Below the pieces are notes generated by a model. The model was given only the letters and a program-made list of their open reading frames with translations, did no database searches and was not told the DNA's origin. Of a DNA stretch of 64,000 nucleotides, positions 1-8,435 are shown piece after piece; the stretch's first letter is position 1; every line of letters starts with the position of its first letter. This DNA is from Glaciecola sp964195425 (GTDB lineage: Bacteria; Pseudomonadota; Gammaproteobacteria; Enterobacterales; Alteromonadaceae). The stretch lies in the NCBI GenBank assembly GCA_964195425.1, contig CAXMOM010000043.1, positions 182,209 to 246,208 on the forward strand, in the 5' to 3' direction. Made by a program: the position numbers and the translations under genes.

Positions 1-869
1 ATTAAATCTTGCCAGTCGCTGTGATCAGAAATAATAAGGGGCAGTTCGGCGCGTCTTTGTTTGCTTCTTGCTCGTATTTGCATCCAGCCTGAGGCCATTG
101 ATGTGATGACATTGGGCAACTTTCGTGACCATCTATCACTAAGGGCAGAGGGCGGTGCTAATACTATTTCACCTTTTAGTACCGATAAGTCGGGCAAGTT
201 AGCCACTTCAATAACTTCTCCTAACTCAATGCCATGACGCTCATATAGGGCGCATAAATTAACCAGAGCCCCATGAATATACACGGGCTTGTGATAGCCT
301 AATTGCCGTAAGGCAATTAGTAATCGCTGGCACTTACCCAGAGCATAAACGCCAACCACGTGACAAGAATCGGGCAAGCGGGCTAGTGATGACAGCAACT
401 TTTGGGTTTCATCTTCAATGGGCGGATGCTGAAATACAGGTAAGCCAAACGTCGCTTCGGTTACAAATACATCGCAGGCAATGGGTACAAAAGGCTCACA
501 TGTTGGGTCAGCTTGACGCTTAAAGTCGCCAGTATGCACAAGGCGCTTGCCTTTATATTCTATTAATACCTGTGCCGAGCCTAAAATATGTCCAGCGGGG
601 TATAAGGTTAATTCGCCTTCGTGTAGCTTTATTGTTTGTTCATAGGCTAGGGTATGGGTATGCACAGCATGGTCCTCGCCGTAGCGCACGCGCATAATGT
701 CGAGCGTTTGCGCAGTCGCATATACATGGGTATGACCGGCGCGCGCATGGTCAGCATGAGCATGCGTAATAATTGCATGTTCTACTGGCTGCATGGGGTC
801 TATATAAGCATTTACGGCCTTGCAGTAGAGACCTTTTTCGTCTGTTTTTATCCAGGATTCTGGGTGCAC
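1..869 (-). CDS. Ligase-associated DNA exonuclease, MBL fold (3' end cut off by window edge)
   Basis: Metallo-beta-lactamase/beta-CASP type nuclease of the family found beside ATP-dependent DNA ligase and an Lhr-like helicase in a bacterial DNA repair set. At least 289 residues are present; the reading frame is open to the window edge, so the C-terminus is missing. The metal-binding motif HAHADH lies at residues 36-41, followed by an HTGDFKR stretch and a GHILGSAQ stretch typical of the group. The start chosen is GTG at 867-869, giving VHPESW, the usual N-terminal wording of the family; an in-frame TAA lies two codons upstream. The ligase gene would be expected just left of the window. Its usual helicase and PdeM partners are about 10 kb to the right on the other strand. 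Confidence 0.85.
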   Translation of the reverse strand, partial: MHPESWIKTDEKGLYCKAVNAYIDPMQPVEHAIITHAHADHARAGHTHVYATAQTLDIMRVRYGEDHAVHTHTLAYEQTIKLHEGELTLYPAGHILGSAQVLIEYKGKRLVHTGDFKRQADPTCEPFVPIACDVFVTEATFGLPVFQHPPIEDETQKLLSSLARLPDSCHVVGVYALGKCQRLLIALRQLGYHKPVYIHGALVNLCALYERHGIELGEVIEVANLPDLSVLKGEIVLAPPSALSDRWSRKLPNVITSMASGWMQIRARSKQRRAELPLIISDHSDWQDL

Positions 870-886
870 GCTTTATTTTCAGTATA

Positions 887-907
887 GTAGAAATTTGTAG
901 TTTCTAC
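887..907. repeat. Small palindrome upstream of the exonuclease gene
   Basis: GTAGAAA at 887-893 and TTTCTAC at 901-907 form a perfect 7-bp inverted repeat with a 7-nt centre. It sits 18 to 38 nt upstream of the exonuclease start codon and between it and the end of the Lrp-type gene. It could be an operator or a weak hairpin. It is not a LexA-type box. Confidence 0.3.
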
Positions 908-949
908 GTAGCCAGCCATAAATTTGTTTACTCTTTGGCAAACTATTAT

Positions 950-1414
950 TTATAAGTGTTCAAGGGGCAATGCAGTTGAATACTTTATCTTTTCCATAGC
1001 AAAACTCGAAGTTACATCTTGTAAGTCGATACCCGCAACAAAGCGTTTATAAAAGGTGTCAAAACTAGCCATGTCGGGGACTTGCACTTTCAGTAGGTAG
1101 TCATACTCGCCGCTCATGCGGTAAAATTCTGTTACTTGAGCAAATGAGTCTGCGTGCTTGGCAAACTTATCAAGCCAAGCTTTGTCGTGCTTAGCTGCTT
1201 TTACCTGCACAAATACAGTCATATGAAGTCCTAATTTTTCTGGGCTTAATAAGGCTACACGTTTTTTGATGACTCCTTTTTCTTCTAATATTTGGATACG
1301 TCGCCAGCATGGCGATACGCTTAGCCCTACTTGTGCAGCAATTGCAGCAATGGGTGTAGTGGCGTTAGTTTGTAAGCAAGCCAATATGGCCTTATCAATT
1401 TTATCAAATTCCAA
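950..1414 (-). CDS. Lrp/AsnC family transcriptional regulator
   Basis: A 154-residue feast/famine regulator of normal family length. Residues 1-60 are the winged helix-turn-helix domain, with the family wording SPCWRRI in the recognition helix region. The remainder is the alpha/beta RAM ligand-binding domain, with GEYDYLLKV matching the conserved core. It is divergent from a cysteine-synthase-like gene and a cystathionine gamma-lyase-like gene, so an amino-acid-responsive regulator of that pair (comparable with DecR/YbaO, which responds to cysteine) is a reasonable inference. The palindrome at 1424-1450 lies 10 nt upstream of its start codon, suggesting autoregulation as well as control of the divergent genes. 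Confidence 0.88.
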   Translation of the reverse strand: MEFDKIDKAILACLQTNATTPIAAIAAQVGLSVSPCWRRIQILEEKGVIKKRVALLSPEKLGLHMTVFVQVKAAKHDKAWLDKFAKHADSFAQVTEFYRMSGEYDYLLKVQVPDMASFDTFYKRFVAGIDLQDVTSSFAMEKIKYSTALPLEHL

Positions 1415-1423
1415 TTTAGACTC

Positions 1424-1450
1424 ATATTTTAGAATTATTTTCTAAAATAT
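1424..1450. promoter_or_regulatory. Perfect Lrp-like operator palindrome
   Basis: ATATTTTAGAA (1424-1434) and TTCTAAAATAT (1440-1450) are exact reverse complements around a 5-nt centre. The central 15 bases fit the E. coli Lrp consensus YAGHAWATTWTDCTR at 13 of 15 positions by my count. It lies in the divergent gap between an Lrp/AsnC gene and the PLP enzyme pair, which is where a local regulator would bind. Confidence 0.65.
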
Positions 1451-1541
1451 AACGTTTATAAAAACTATTTGCGAATATTTTTCTAGTTGTGACATGTAAC
1501 CATTGCTGTATGAAGATTATCAACAATAGAGAGCAGTATTC

Positions 1542-2606
1542 ATGAATGCACTAAATCCTGAATTGTTAGTGAATGAAAATTTTATTAGTGAAGGTTTTAT
1601 TAATTATGACGCCAACGACGGTATTCAACAAGTTCATGGAAGAGGGCGTATTTATGACAGTATCTTGCAGACTATCGGTAACACACCGTTAGTAAAACTT
1701 AATCGCTTAGCTAAGTATGCGGGCATCAATCATTCTGTTTTAGCAAAAATAGAATATTTTAATCCTGCTGGATCAATAAAAGACAGGCCTGCTATGGCCA
1801 TGATTGAAGCCTTAATGCAAAGTGAGCACTTTACTGCCAATACAGAGATTATAGATGCTACTTCTGGTAATAATGGTGTTGCTTGTGCATGGATATGTGC
1901 TTATTTTGACATACCCTTAACTATTGTGATTCCTGAACATATGTCTATTGAGCGGCGCAAGATGATTCATCACTATGGTGCTAGCATAATTACCACGCCA
2001 AAAGCGCTCGGTACAAAGGGCGCTATAGACCACGCAAAAGCGCTAATCACGCAGCGGCCAAATGCAGTAATGCTAGATCAGTTTGGCAATCATGCTAACC
2101 CAAAACAGCATAGTCAAACGACGGCACAAGAAATTCTCAACGATACCAATGGCGAAATAGATGTGTTTATAGCGGGTGTAGGCACAGGAGGCACCATCAC
2201 CGGTGTAGGCGAAGCGCTCAAGGCTTTTAATCCAGATATTCAAATTATTGCGGTAGAACCCGCTAGTTCACCTGTGCTCTCGCAAGGTAAAAAAGGCGTA
2301 CATAATATACAAGGTCTAAGCTCGGGGCATGTCCCTGATGTTTTGAATATGAGCGTTATTGACCAAATTATTACGGTGAGCGATCAAGACGCCATTAAAT
2401 ATGCTCGTTTGCTTGCCATGCAAGAAAGTTTAGCTGTAGGGATATCATGTGGTGCAGCTGCTTGTGCATCTCTTGATTACGCGAAAAGCTTGGGGAAGGG
2501 CAGTAAGTCAATGAACATAGTCACTATTTTTGCCGATACCGCGGAGCGCTATTACAGCACTGAATTATTTGAATACGAAAACACATCGTCTTTAAAATTG
2601 TGCTAA
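1542..2606 (+). CDS. Cysteine synthase / cystathionine beta-synthase-like PLP enzyme
   Basis: A 354-residue fold-type II PLP enzyme of the O-acetylserine sulfhydrylase/CBS group. The Schiff-base lysine is K80 in AGSIKDRPA; GVGTGGT is the phosphate-binding loop. The usual substrate loop TSGNTG reads TSGNNG (107-112), so the Thr that normally contacts the substrate carboxylate is Asn. A roughly 40-residue extension precedes the catalytic core. No CBS regulatory or heme domain is present. The gene is preceded by GAGAGC and followed after 57 nt by a cystathionine gamma-lyase-like gene. The pair fits a reverse transsulfuration or cysteine-handling operon; whether the enzyme makes cysteine or cystathionine cannot be read from sequence alone. 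Confidence 0.8.
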   Translation: MNALNPELLVNENFISEGFINYDANDGIQQVHGRGRIYDSILQTIGNTPLVKLNRLAKYAGINHSVLAKIEYFNPAGSIKDRPAMAMIEALMQSEHFTANTEIIDATSGNNGVACAWICAYFDIPLTIVIPEHMSIERRKMIHHYGASIITTPKALGTKGAIDHAKALITQRPNAVMLDQFGNHANPKQHSQTTAQEILNDTNGEIDVFIAGVGTGGTITGVGEALKAFNPDIQIIAVEPASSPVLSQGKKGVHNIQGLSSGHVPDVLNMSVIDQIITVSDQDAIKYARLLAMQESLAVGISCGAAACASLDYAKSLGKGSKSMNIVTIFADTAERYYSTELFEYENTSSLKLC

Positions 2607-2663
2607 CATTTTCGCCAATGTCCTTACATAAGTTTAAATAGCCATATTCGATGAGAAGACTCT

Positions 2664-3776
2664 ATGCCTCGTAAACCCTCCTTAGCTTCGTTGAGTATAA
2701 ACGCTGGTGCGCCGCCGCCGAAAAACGGAGGTGCTTTTCGCCACGGCCCCGAATTCGCTAGTACCTTTCATTTGTCGGGGGATGTCGATACAAACGCCTA
2801 TCAGTATGGACGCTTTAATCAGCCCACATGGGCAAGCCTAGAACAAGGTTTAGCGCAGTTAGAGGGCGGCGATACCATTGTATTTCCTTCTGGAATGTCG
2901 GCAGCAGCGGGTATTTTGACTAGCTTAGTTAATCCCGGTGACACTATTTTACTACCCAGCGATGGTTATGCTCCGGTACGCTATTATACTGAGCAATACT
3001 TGGTTAAATTTGGTGTAAAGCTGAAAACGATAGCAACACGTGACATCGACAGTTTTGATTTTGAAGGTATTAATGTTGCACTGTTAGAAACGCCCAGTAA
3101 CCCAATGCTCGACACCTTCGATATACAAGCCGCCGCTGCCAAAATACACAAAAATGGCGGGCTGCTGGCTATAGACAACACCACACTTACTTTTTTAGGG
3201 CAACAGCCGCTTACTTTAGGGGCAGATATCTCTATGAGTGCCGACACCAAAGCGGTTAATGGTCATAGCGATGTATTGTTTGGGCATGTATCTTCAAAAG
3301 ACCAAACTATAAGTGACAAAATAAGACTGTGGCGTAAGTGCTCAGGAAATATTCCTGGTCCAATGGAAACGTGGCTAGTGCATAGAAGCCTATCTACATT
3401 AGATGTGCGTTTACAGCGTATGTGCGATACCGCAATATTACTTGCAGATGAATTGTGTAATCACCCTAAGGTGGTTTCTGTTCGCTATCCTGGCTTGCCT
3501 TCAGACCCTTCCTATAATGTTGCTAAGCAGCAACAGAAGCATTTTGGCTTTATTATTAGCTTTGAGCTAAAGAACAAAGATTCTGCCGATGCATTCCTTG
3601 AAGCGTGTAGTCTTGTCTATGAGGCAACCAGTTTTGGCGGTGTGCACAGCACTGCTGAACGACGGGCGCGCTGGGGCACCGATGATATCGCCGAAGGTGT
3701 TATTCGATTCAGTGTGGGTTGTGAACGAGCTGATGATCTTATATACGATGTAATAACGGCATTAGAACAATGCTAA
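2664..3776 (+). CDS. Cys/Met metabolism PLP enzyme, cystathionine gamma-lyase/synthase-like
   Basis: A 370-residue fold-type I PLP enzyme of the transsulfuration family. The PLP lysine is K196 in ADTKAVNGHSD; D171 of AIDNT should pair with the pyridine nitrogen; the PLP phosphate loop SGMSAAAGI is at 76-84. The C-terminal FGGVHSTAERRARWG wording is typical of gamma-lyase/gamma-synthase relatives. It follows a cysteine-synthase/CBS-like gene in the same direction, so the two probably form one operon handling cystathionine, cysteine and homocysteine. The family is certain; gamma-lyase versus gamma-synthase or another substrate is not settled. Confidence 0.82.
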   Translation: MPRKPSLASLSINAGAPPPKNGGAFRHGPEFASTFHLSGDVDTNAYQYGRFNQPTWASLEQGLAQLEGGDTIVFPSGMSAAAGILTSLVNPGDTILLPSDGYAPVRYYTEQYLVKFGVKLKTIATRDIDSFDFEGINVALLETPSNPMLDTFDIQAAAAKIHKNGGLLAIDNTTLTFLGQQPLTLGADISMSADTKAVNGHSDVLFGHVSSKDQTISDKIRLWRKCSGNIPGPMETWLVHRSLSTLDVRLQRMCDTAILLADELCNHPKVVSVRYPGLPSDPSYNVAKQQQKHFGFIISFELKNKDSADAFLEACSLVYEATSFGGVHSTAERRARWGTDDIAEGVIRFSVGCERADDLIYDVITALEQC

Positions 3777-3978
3777 AGTAGGTAGGTGATCAAACAATTT
3801 TCTGCGGCTATTCATAACGACTATAAAAAAGCACATAAATGTGAATAAACATCGTTCATCTTGTTAATAGTCCGTTTTGGCTAATGTTGTTGTGGTATTA
3901 AATCAAACTCCGCTAGTATGCGGGAGTAGCTCAGAATTTATGTGGTTTTAGCGATTTTTTACTTTACGGATTTTTCTT

Positions 3979-5766
3979 ATGCCAAATTTGAAGTTGTTTT
4001 TTAATCGAATTCGCCAGTTTACTTTACTGGTCACACTTTCTATTATCGTTGTTTCACCAATACAAGCAGGCTGGGAAGTGTCTTGGATTGAACGCTTCGA
4101 TGGCCAAAGTGTAGATTATGATAACTGGACTCCACAAATTCAAGCTAACTATAACAATGAGATCCAGTGTTATACCGATGACGAAACCTCAGCCAATAGA
4201 AACTACGAAGTATCGGATGGCACTTTAAAAATAACCGCGCGAAGACAGCAAATAGATTGCCCTGGCCAAAATGGCTTAAGTCGTCCATGGACATCTGGCC
4301 GACTTAACAGTAAAGACAAAGCAGAGTTTTTGTATGGACGTGTCGAAGCAAGAATTAAATTTTCTGACCTACGCGGCGGTACTTGGCCAGCGTTTTGGAT
4401 GCTTGGAAATCGTATTGCAGAAGACCCTTTCAAAGGCGATAACGACACTATAAATTGGCCAAACCAAGGCGCAGGCGAAATTGATATATGGGAATGGTAC
4501 GGTAATAACGGCGATCGTTATATTACTAACTTCTTTAATGCCAATGGCTGCGCCGGAGAAGTTCGCTACGCTTATCCTGGTGGTGCACCCGATGTGCAAT
4601 CATTTCACGATTATGCGATTGAATGGACTGCCGACAACATTATCCTTTTAATTAATGACATAGTCGTTGTTGAACATGATTTACGCAATTGTCCTCAGTA
4701 TGAAGAACCTATGTTTGTGCTGCTTAATGTAGCAATGGGCGGCACTCTAGGCGGCGTTATTGACCCAACACTCGACTTGGCCACTATGGAAGTAGACTAC
4801 GTAGCACACTGTGTGGCCAGCGACAGTAACAATGTTCAACGATGCAATCAAAGCACCCCTTTGGGTGCAGACGACGATAATGACGGCGTGTTAAACAGTG
4901 CGGATAGTTGTCCTGCTACACCGGCCAATGCGTTGGTAGATACAACAGGTTGTCAAATATTTGTTGAGCCACAAACGGCAGCGCCTTTGCCTACTATCGC
5001 TGCTGAGAATGTCATTTCAATTTATAGTGACCATTATGTTAGCATTGCAAACGTCGATACTAACCCTGACTGGGAGCAAGCCACGCAGGTGCTTGAGGTA
5101 CAAATTGGCGATGATAATGTACTAAGATATTCAGGACTTAATTATCAAGGTACTGATTTTGGCAACAATAAACAAGATGTGTCTGACTTAGAAAATTTAT
5201 ATGTAGATTACTGGTCGCAAGATTCGACTTCTTTGAGTATATTCGTGATTAGCCCTGGCCCATTAGAGAGAGGTTTTGAGGTCAATGTAGTGACTCAGTC
5301 GTGGCAGCAATTAGTCATTCCTTTAAGTACATTTGCCGCGGACGTCGATTTAAACGATGTATTCCAGCTCAAAGTTGAAGGCAATGGTACTGTGTTTTTC
5401 GACAACATCTATTTTGGTACTGGCACAGTTGTTATTCCGCCAACCGATAGTGATGGCGATGGTGTAATTGATAGTGAAGATCAATGCCCCGATACGCCAG
5501 CAAATACAAATGTAGACGCAGTAGGATGTGAAATTCCGCCAGCCGATAGCGATGGCGATGGTGTAATTGATAGTGAAGATCAGTGCCCAAATACAGTAGC
5601 CAATGCTAATGTTGATGCGGTAGGATGTGAAATTGTAGTGGTTACGCCACCCCCTGTTGTAACACCGCCAACTGTTCCTGAACAGACTAGCAGTGGTGGC
5701 AGTATGAACCCATTCTTAGTAATTGGCTTATCTTTTATTGCGATTATTAGAAGGTTATATCGCTAG
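3979..5766 (+). CDS. Secreted GH16 beta-glucanase with type 3 repeats and GlyGly-CTERM-like tail
   Basis: A 595-residue secreted glycoside hydrolase, probably a laminarinase-type endo-beta-1,3-glucanase. A signal peptide covers about residues 1-30. The GH16 domain (about 31-285) has the signature GEIDIWEW, with nucleophile E167, D169 and acid/base E172. Calcium-binding thrombospondin type 3-like repeats (DDDNDG, DSDGDG) come at about 295-325 and twice near 490-555. They flank a carbohydrate-binding-like beta module ending FFDNIYFG. The C-terminus is SSGGSMNP, then a hydrophobic helix and RRLYR, matching the GlyGly-CTERM pattern processed by rhombosortase and linked to type II secretion. It stands alone and is not in a visible polysaccharide-utilisation locus. 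Confidence 0.87.
   Translation: MPNLKLFFNRIRQFTLLVTLSIIVVSPIQAGWEVSWIERFDGQSVDYDNWTPQIQANYNNEIQCYTDDETSANRNYEVSDGTLKITARRQQIDCPGQNGLSRPWTSGRLNSKDKAEFLYGRVEARIKFSDLRGGTWPAFWMLGNRIAEDPFKGDNDTINWPNQGAGEIDIWEWYGNNGDRYITNFFNANGCAGEVRYAYPGGAPDVQSFHDYAIEWTADNIILLINDIVVVEHDLRNCPQYEEPMFVLLNVAMGGTLGGVIDPTLDLATMEVDYVAHCVASDSNNVQRCNQSTPLGADDDNDGVLNSADSCPATPANALVDTTGCQIFVEPQTAAPLPTIAAENVISIYSDHYVSIANVDTNPDWEQATQVLEVQIGDDNVLRYSGLNYQGTDFGNNKQDVSDLENLYVDYWSQDSTSLSIFVISPGPLERGFEVNVVTQSWQQLVIPLSTFAADVDLNDVFQLKVEGNGTVFFDNIYFGTGTVVIPPTDSDGDGVIDSEDQCPDTPANTNVDAVGCEIPPADSDGDGVIDSEDQCPNTVANANVDAVGCEIVVVTPPPVVTPPTVPEQTSSGGSMNPFLVIGLSFIAIIRRLYR
5434..5631 (+). repeat. Tandem 99-bp repeat encoding type 3 calcium motifs
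   Basis: Two adjacent units, 5434-5532 and 5533-5631, each encode the I-P-P then DSDGDGVIDSEDQCP pattern and a following VDAVGCE. The nucleotide sequences are nearly identical over the first 55 bases or so, which points to a fairly recent in-frame duplication within the linker of the GH16 enzyme. Confidence 0.75.
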
Positions 5767-5781
5767 CGCGTAAACTGTCTA

Positions 5782-5818
5782 TTTTGGCGTTTACTTTTTT
5801 GTAAAAGAAGCGCCAAAA
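5782..5818. terminator. A/T-rich hairpin after the GH16 gene
   Basis: TTTTGGCG (5782-5789) pairs exactly with CGCCAAAA (5811-5818), with an inner TTTAC/GTAAA pairing. It lies between the convergent GH16 and MATE genes. There is no clear U-tract after it on the plus strand, so termination is possible but unproven. Confidence 0.4.
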
Positions 5819-5863
5819 GAGCGACAAAGACGCACGCGAGTTGCCTGCCTGTGTTCGAGTTAT

Positions 5864-7243
5864 TTAATCGTTTGATTCAGGCTGTGGTAGCCGTGCAATT
5901 TCTCTCTTAGTATAAAAGTACGCCACCACAGCACTGAGCATCACCACAATCACGATGGTGTAAAACATCGACACCATTGGATAGTCCCACAATACAATGA
6001 GCACATAGTTGATGGCTGCGGGTATCACAAGCTGCCGTGCTATACCTAGGTACATCGGGAACATAGGCTTGCGCATGGCCTGCAAGATAGCCACGCTTTG
6101 AAACAAAACCACATAAGCATAGAATGCCAGTGTGTCTATCCTGAGGTATGTTACGCCTGTGCTCTTGATGGTTTCGTTATTAGTGAACAGGCCCATCATG
6201 AGTGGCGATAAAAAGTACATGATGGGTATGGATACTAATGCCATGGCCAGTCCAATCACCAAGCTTTTTTGATAGGTCTCGGCCACTCGTGAGCTCTTGC
6301 CAGCACCCATGTTCTGACCTGCAATAGCCATCACCGCACTATTTAACCCCAATGCAGGTAATAACAGGACTTGTTCAAGTCTTAAGCCCACCGTGTAGCC
6401 AGCCACATGATTACTGCCAAACTGCCCAATGAGCGCCACGGTGATGAATCCACCCAGAATAATGGTGAGCATGTTGAAGCTAGCGGGAAGTACTTGCTTG
6501 AGCAAGGCTAGCCAGCGCGGCCAATCGAATGCAGGTTTTATGTTTATGTTTAGTCGTTTGGCAAGCACTCGCAACAAATAAAACGCAGTTGCCAGCTTGA
6601 TCACTACGGTCGCTAAAGCCAAGCCAGTGACGCCAAGTCCAAAACCAAAGGTAAAAAGCGGGTTCAATACAAAGTTCGCAAAGAAGCCAATGGCCAGCGC
6701 ATTACGGTTGGATTTCGTATCACCCAGCGCCATCAAAGCACCGGCGGCACCGAAGGAAAGCGTGAAGCCGATAGAGCCTGCTAAGGTTACCCATAAATAC
6801 TCCATGGCGAGGGGTTCAATATTAGGCTCTGCACCCAGTAAAACGACAAGTGGTCGCGCGGCTAAAACCCCCAGCAAGAATGACAGCATACTAAATCCAA
6901 TCGCCATGCCGCTGACATTGTTGATCCAATATTTGACTTCACTTGTGTCACCGCGGCCAACACCCGGCGCAATCATGGCTGACGCACCCGCTTGGATCCC
7001 AATACCAATTGATAGCAATAAGAAGAAAACACTACCGGCTATCGACAAGCCCGCAAGCGCATCGTCACCAAGATAGCCCGCGAACCAAATGTCCGTGAGG
7101 TTGTACAAGGTGTTAAACACCATGCCCATTGAAGCAGGGATCGAAAGCCGAATCATGTGGGCCAAAACAGACCCACTGGTCAAGGAAGGTAAAGGCTGAG
7201 CAGGTTTCAAAACGAAGTTCGGATAATCGATGTGGCAGAGCAT
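5864..7243 (-). CDS. MATE family multidrug/sodium antiporter
   Basis: A 459-residue inner membrane exporter of the MATE family with about twelve hydrophobic segments in two related halves. The N-terminal IRLSIPASMGM followed by NLTDIWFAG is the characteristic first-helix wording (the family usually has N-x-x-D). Members export cationic drugs or metabolites in exchange for Na+ or H+; the substrate is unknown here. The start at 7243 gives a 30-residue cytoplasmic lead; ATG at the MIRLS methionine is an alternative. GC appears near 50 percent, higher than the flanking genes, which may hint at transfer. It lies 75 nt downstream of the MBL-fold hydrolase on the same strand. Confidence 0.88.
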   Translation of the reverse strand: MLCHIDYPNFVLKPAQPLPSLTSGSVLAHMIRLSIPASMGMVFNTLYNLTDIWFAGYLGDDALAGLSIAGSVFFLLLSIGIGIQAGASAMIAPGVGRGDTSEVKYWINNVSGMAIGFSMLSFLLGVLAARPLVVLLGAEPNIEPLAMEYLWVTLAGSIGFTLSFGAAGALMALGDTKSNRNALAIGFFANFVLNPLFTFGFGLGVTGLALATVVIKLATAFYLLRVLAKRLNINIKPAFDWPRWLALLKQVLPASFNMLTIILGGFITVALIGQFGSNHVAGYTVGLRLEQVLLLPALGLNSAVMAIAGQNMGAGKSSRVAETYQKSLVIGLAMALVSIPIMYFLSPLMMGLFTNNETIKSTGVTYLRIDTLAFYAYVVLFQSVAILQAMRKPMFPMYLGIARQLVIPAAINYVLIVLWDYPMVSMFYTIVIVVMLSAVVAYFYTKREIARLPQPESND

Positions 7244-7318
7244 GACACAATTTGAAGCGACTTTTGAACCATGCTCTTTCCTTTCATATACTGCTTTTTG
7301 ATGTTGCCATTAGTAATG

Positions 7319-8224
7319 CTAAATAGCGGAGTATAGAATACCAACCCAAGCATCGGCTTTAAGAAATCCGCCGCCCCATTTTTCATCAAACTCGGCGCTG
7401 GGCTTAGCCTCTAAAACTTGTTCGAGTGTTTTTCCGCTAGTTTTTAGAGCCAGTATTTGCTTATAAACTGCCTCTAGCATATCGCGATATTCAATCAATT
7501 CCGCTTTGTTACTTAGCGCACCATGCCCCGGAATTACGCGGGTTTCATTATCAATTTTATCAATTAGCATAGTCACACTCTCAATAACACCTTTCATCGA
7601 GCCGCCACTTGAAGCATCAATAAAGGGATATATGTCATTGAAGTACAAATCGCCCATGTGCAGCACGTTGTCGTTTTTAAAGAAAATAACGGCATCGCCA
7701 TCGGTATGAGCTGAACTAGAAGGGTGAACGACATCAATAGTATCGTTGTTCCAATGAAAGCTCACACTATCGCTAAAAGTCACCACTGGCAGCGCTTGTT
7801 TTTTAGCCGGCTCAATAGTCATATTAAAGGCTTTAATTGCACCGCCGTTTAATAGGCGTTCACGCACATTGTCGTGTGCAACAATAATAGTGCCGCTATC
7901 TCCGATCATTTTGTTGCCACCGGTATGATCAAAATGCCAGTGCGTATTAATTAAGAATTTTATCGGCTCGTCGCTAATAGCTTTAATCGCTGCGCGAGTT
8001 TTATCGACCATATCCAAATAATCATCGTCAATTAACAACAAGCCATCGGCGCCAGTAGACACCGCTAAATTTCCGCCTTTTCCGGACAGCATATAAAGGT
8101 TTTCAGAAAGTTTGATTTGTGAGAATTTTGGGCCGTCATCATTGTGACTATCGGCGCTTGAGGCCGAACTTAACAATAGGCTTGAAATAATGCTCATAGC
8201 GATTAGTGCTTGTTTTAATTTCAT
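7319..8224 (-). CDS. Periplasmic metallo-beta-lactamase-fold hydrolase
   Basis: A 301-residue exported MBL-fold protein. A cleavable signal peptide covers about residues 1-24, ending near SSA-DSH. The zinc motif HWHFDH is at 95-100; further ligands are likely the His in SSSAHTDGD and in IPGHGA. The arrangement resembles the broad periplasmic MBL hydrolase group that includes subclass B3 lactamases and quinoprotein-associated hydrolases, and the substrate cannot be told from sequence. AAGGAAGAG lies just before the start codon. The MATE exporter follows on the same strand, but the 75-nt gap and different base composition make a functional link uncertain. Confidence 0.85.
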   Translation of the reverse strand: MKLKQALIAMSIISSLLLSSASSADSHNDDGPKFSQIKLSENLYMLSGKGGNLAVSTGADGLLLIDDDYLDMVDKTRAAIKAISDEPIKFLINTHWHFDHTGGNKMIGDSGTIIVAHDNVRERLLNGGAIKAFNMTIEPAKKQALPVVTFSDSVSFHWNNDTIDVVHPSSSAHTDGDAVIFFKNDNVLHMGDLYFNDIYPFIDASSGGSMKGVIESVTMLIDKIDNETRVIPGHGALSNKAELIEYRDMLEAVYKQILALKTSGKTLEQVLEAKPSAEFDEKWGGGFLKADAWVGILYSAI

Positions 8225-8435
8225 TATTGCTCTTCCTTATTAGCTTATAGAACTTTGCGTTTGGACACTTTAACATTATTAAAGCAAAATTCCGCGCTAA
8301 GGCTTATTATTAGTGTGTAAATCACTTGGCAAGTTTACTATCATTCACGAAGACATATGGCGGTCGTATTTGGAGTTTTTACATTATTTGACACAGTTAA
8401 GAGATAGACCTGCAATTCATTCGTATGAAACCACT

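Noticed and set aside
654..955. Short plus-strand reading frames near 654-955
   Set aside because: They lie opposite the exonuclease gene and show repeats of its His-rich region, with no ribosome site; they are shadows of the minus-strand gene.
5782..5818. Mobile element end next to GH16
   Set aside because: The inverted repeat is only 8 bp plus an A/T-rich inner stem, without a transposase, target duplication or second copy in the window.
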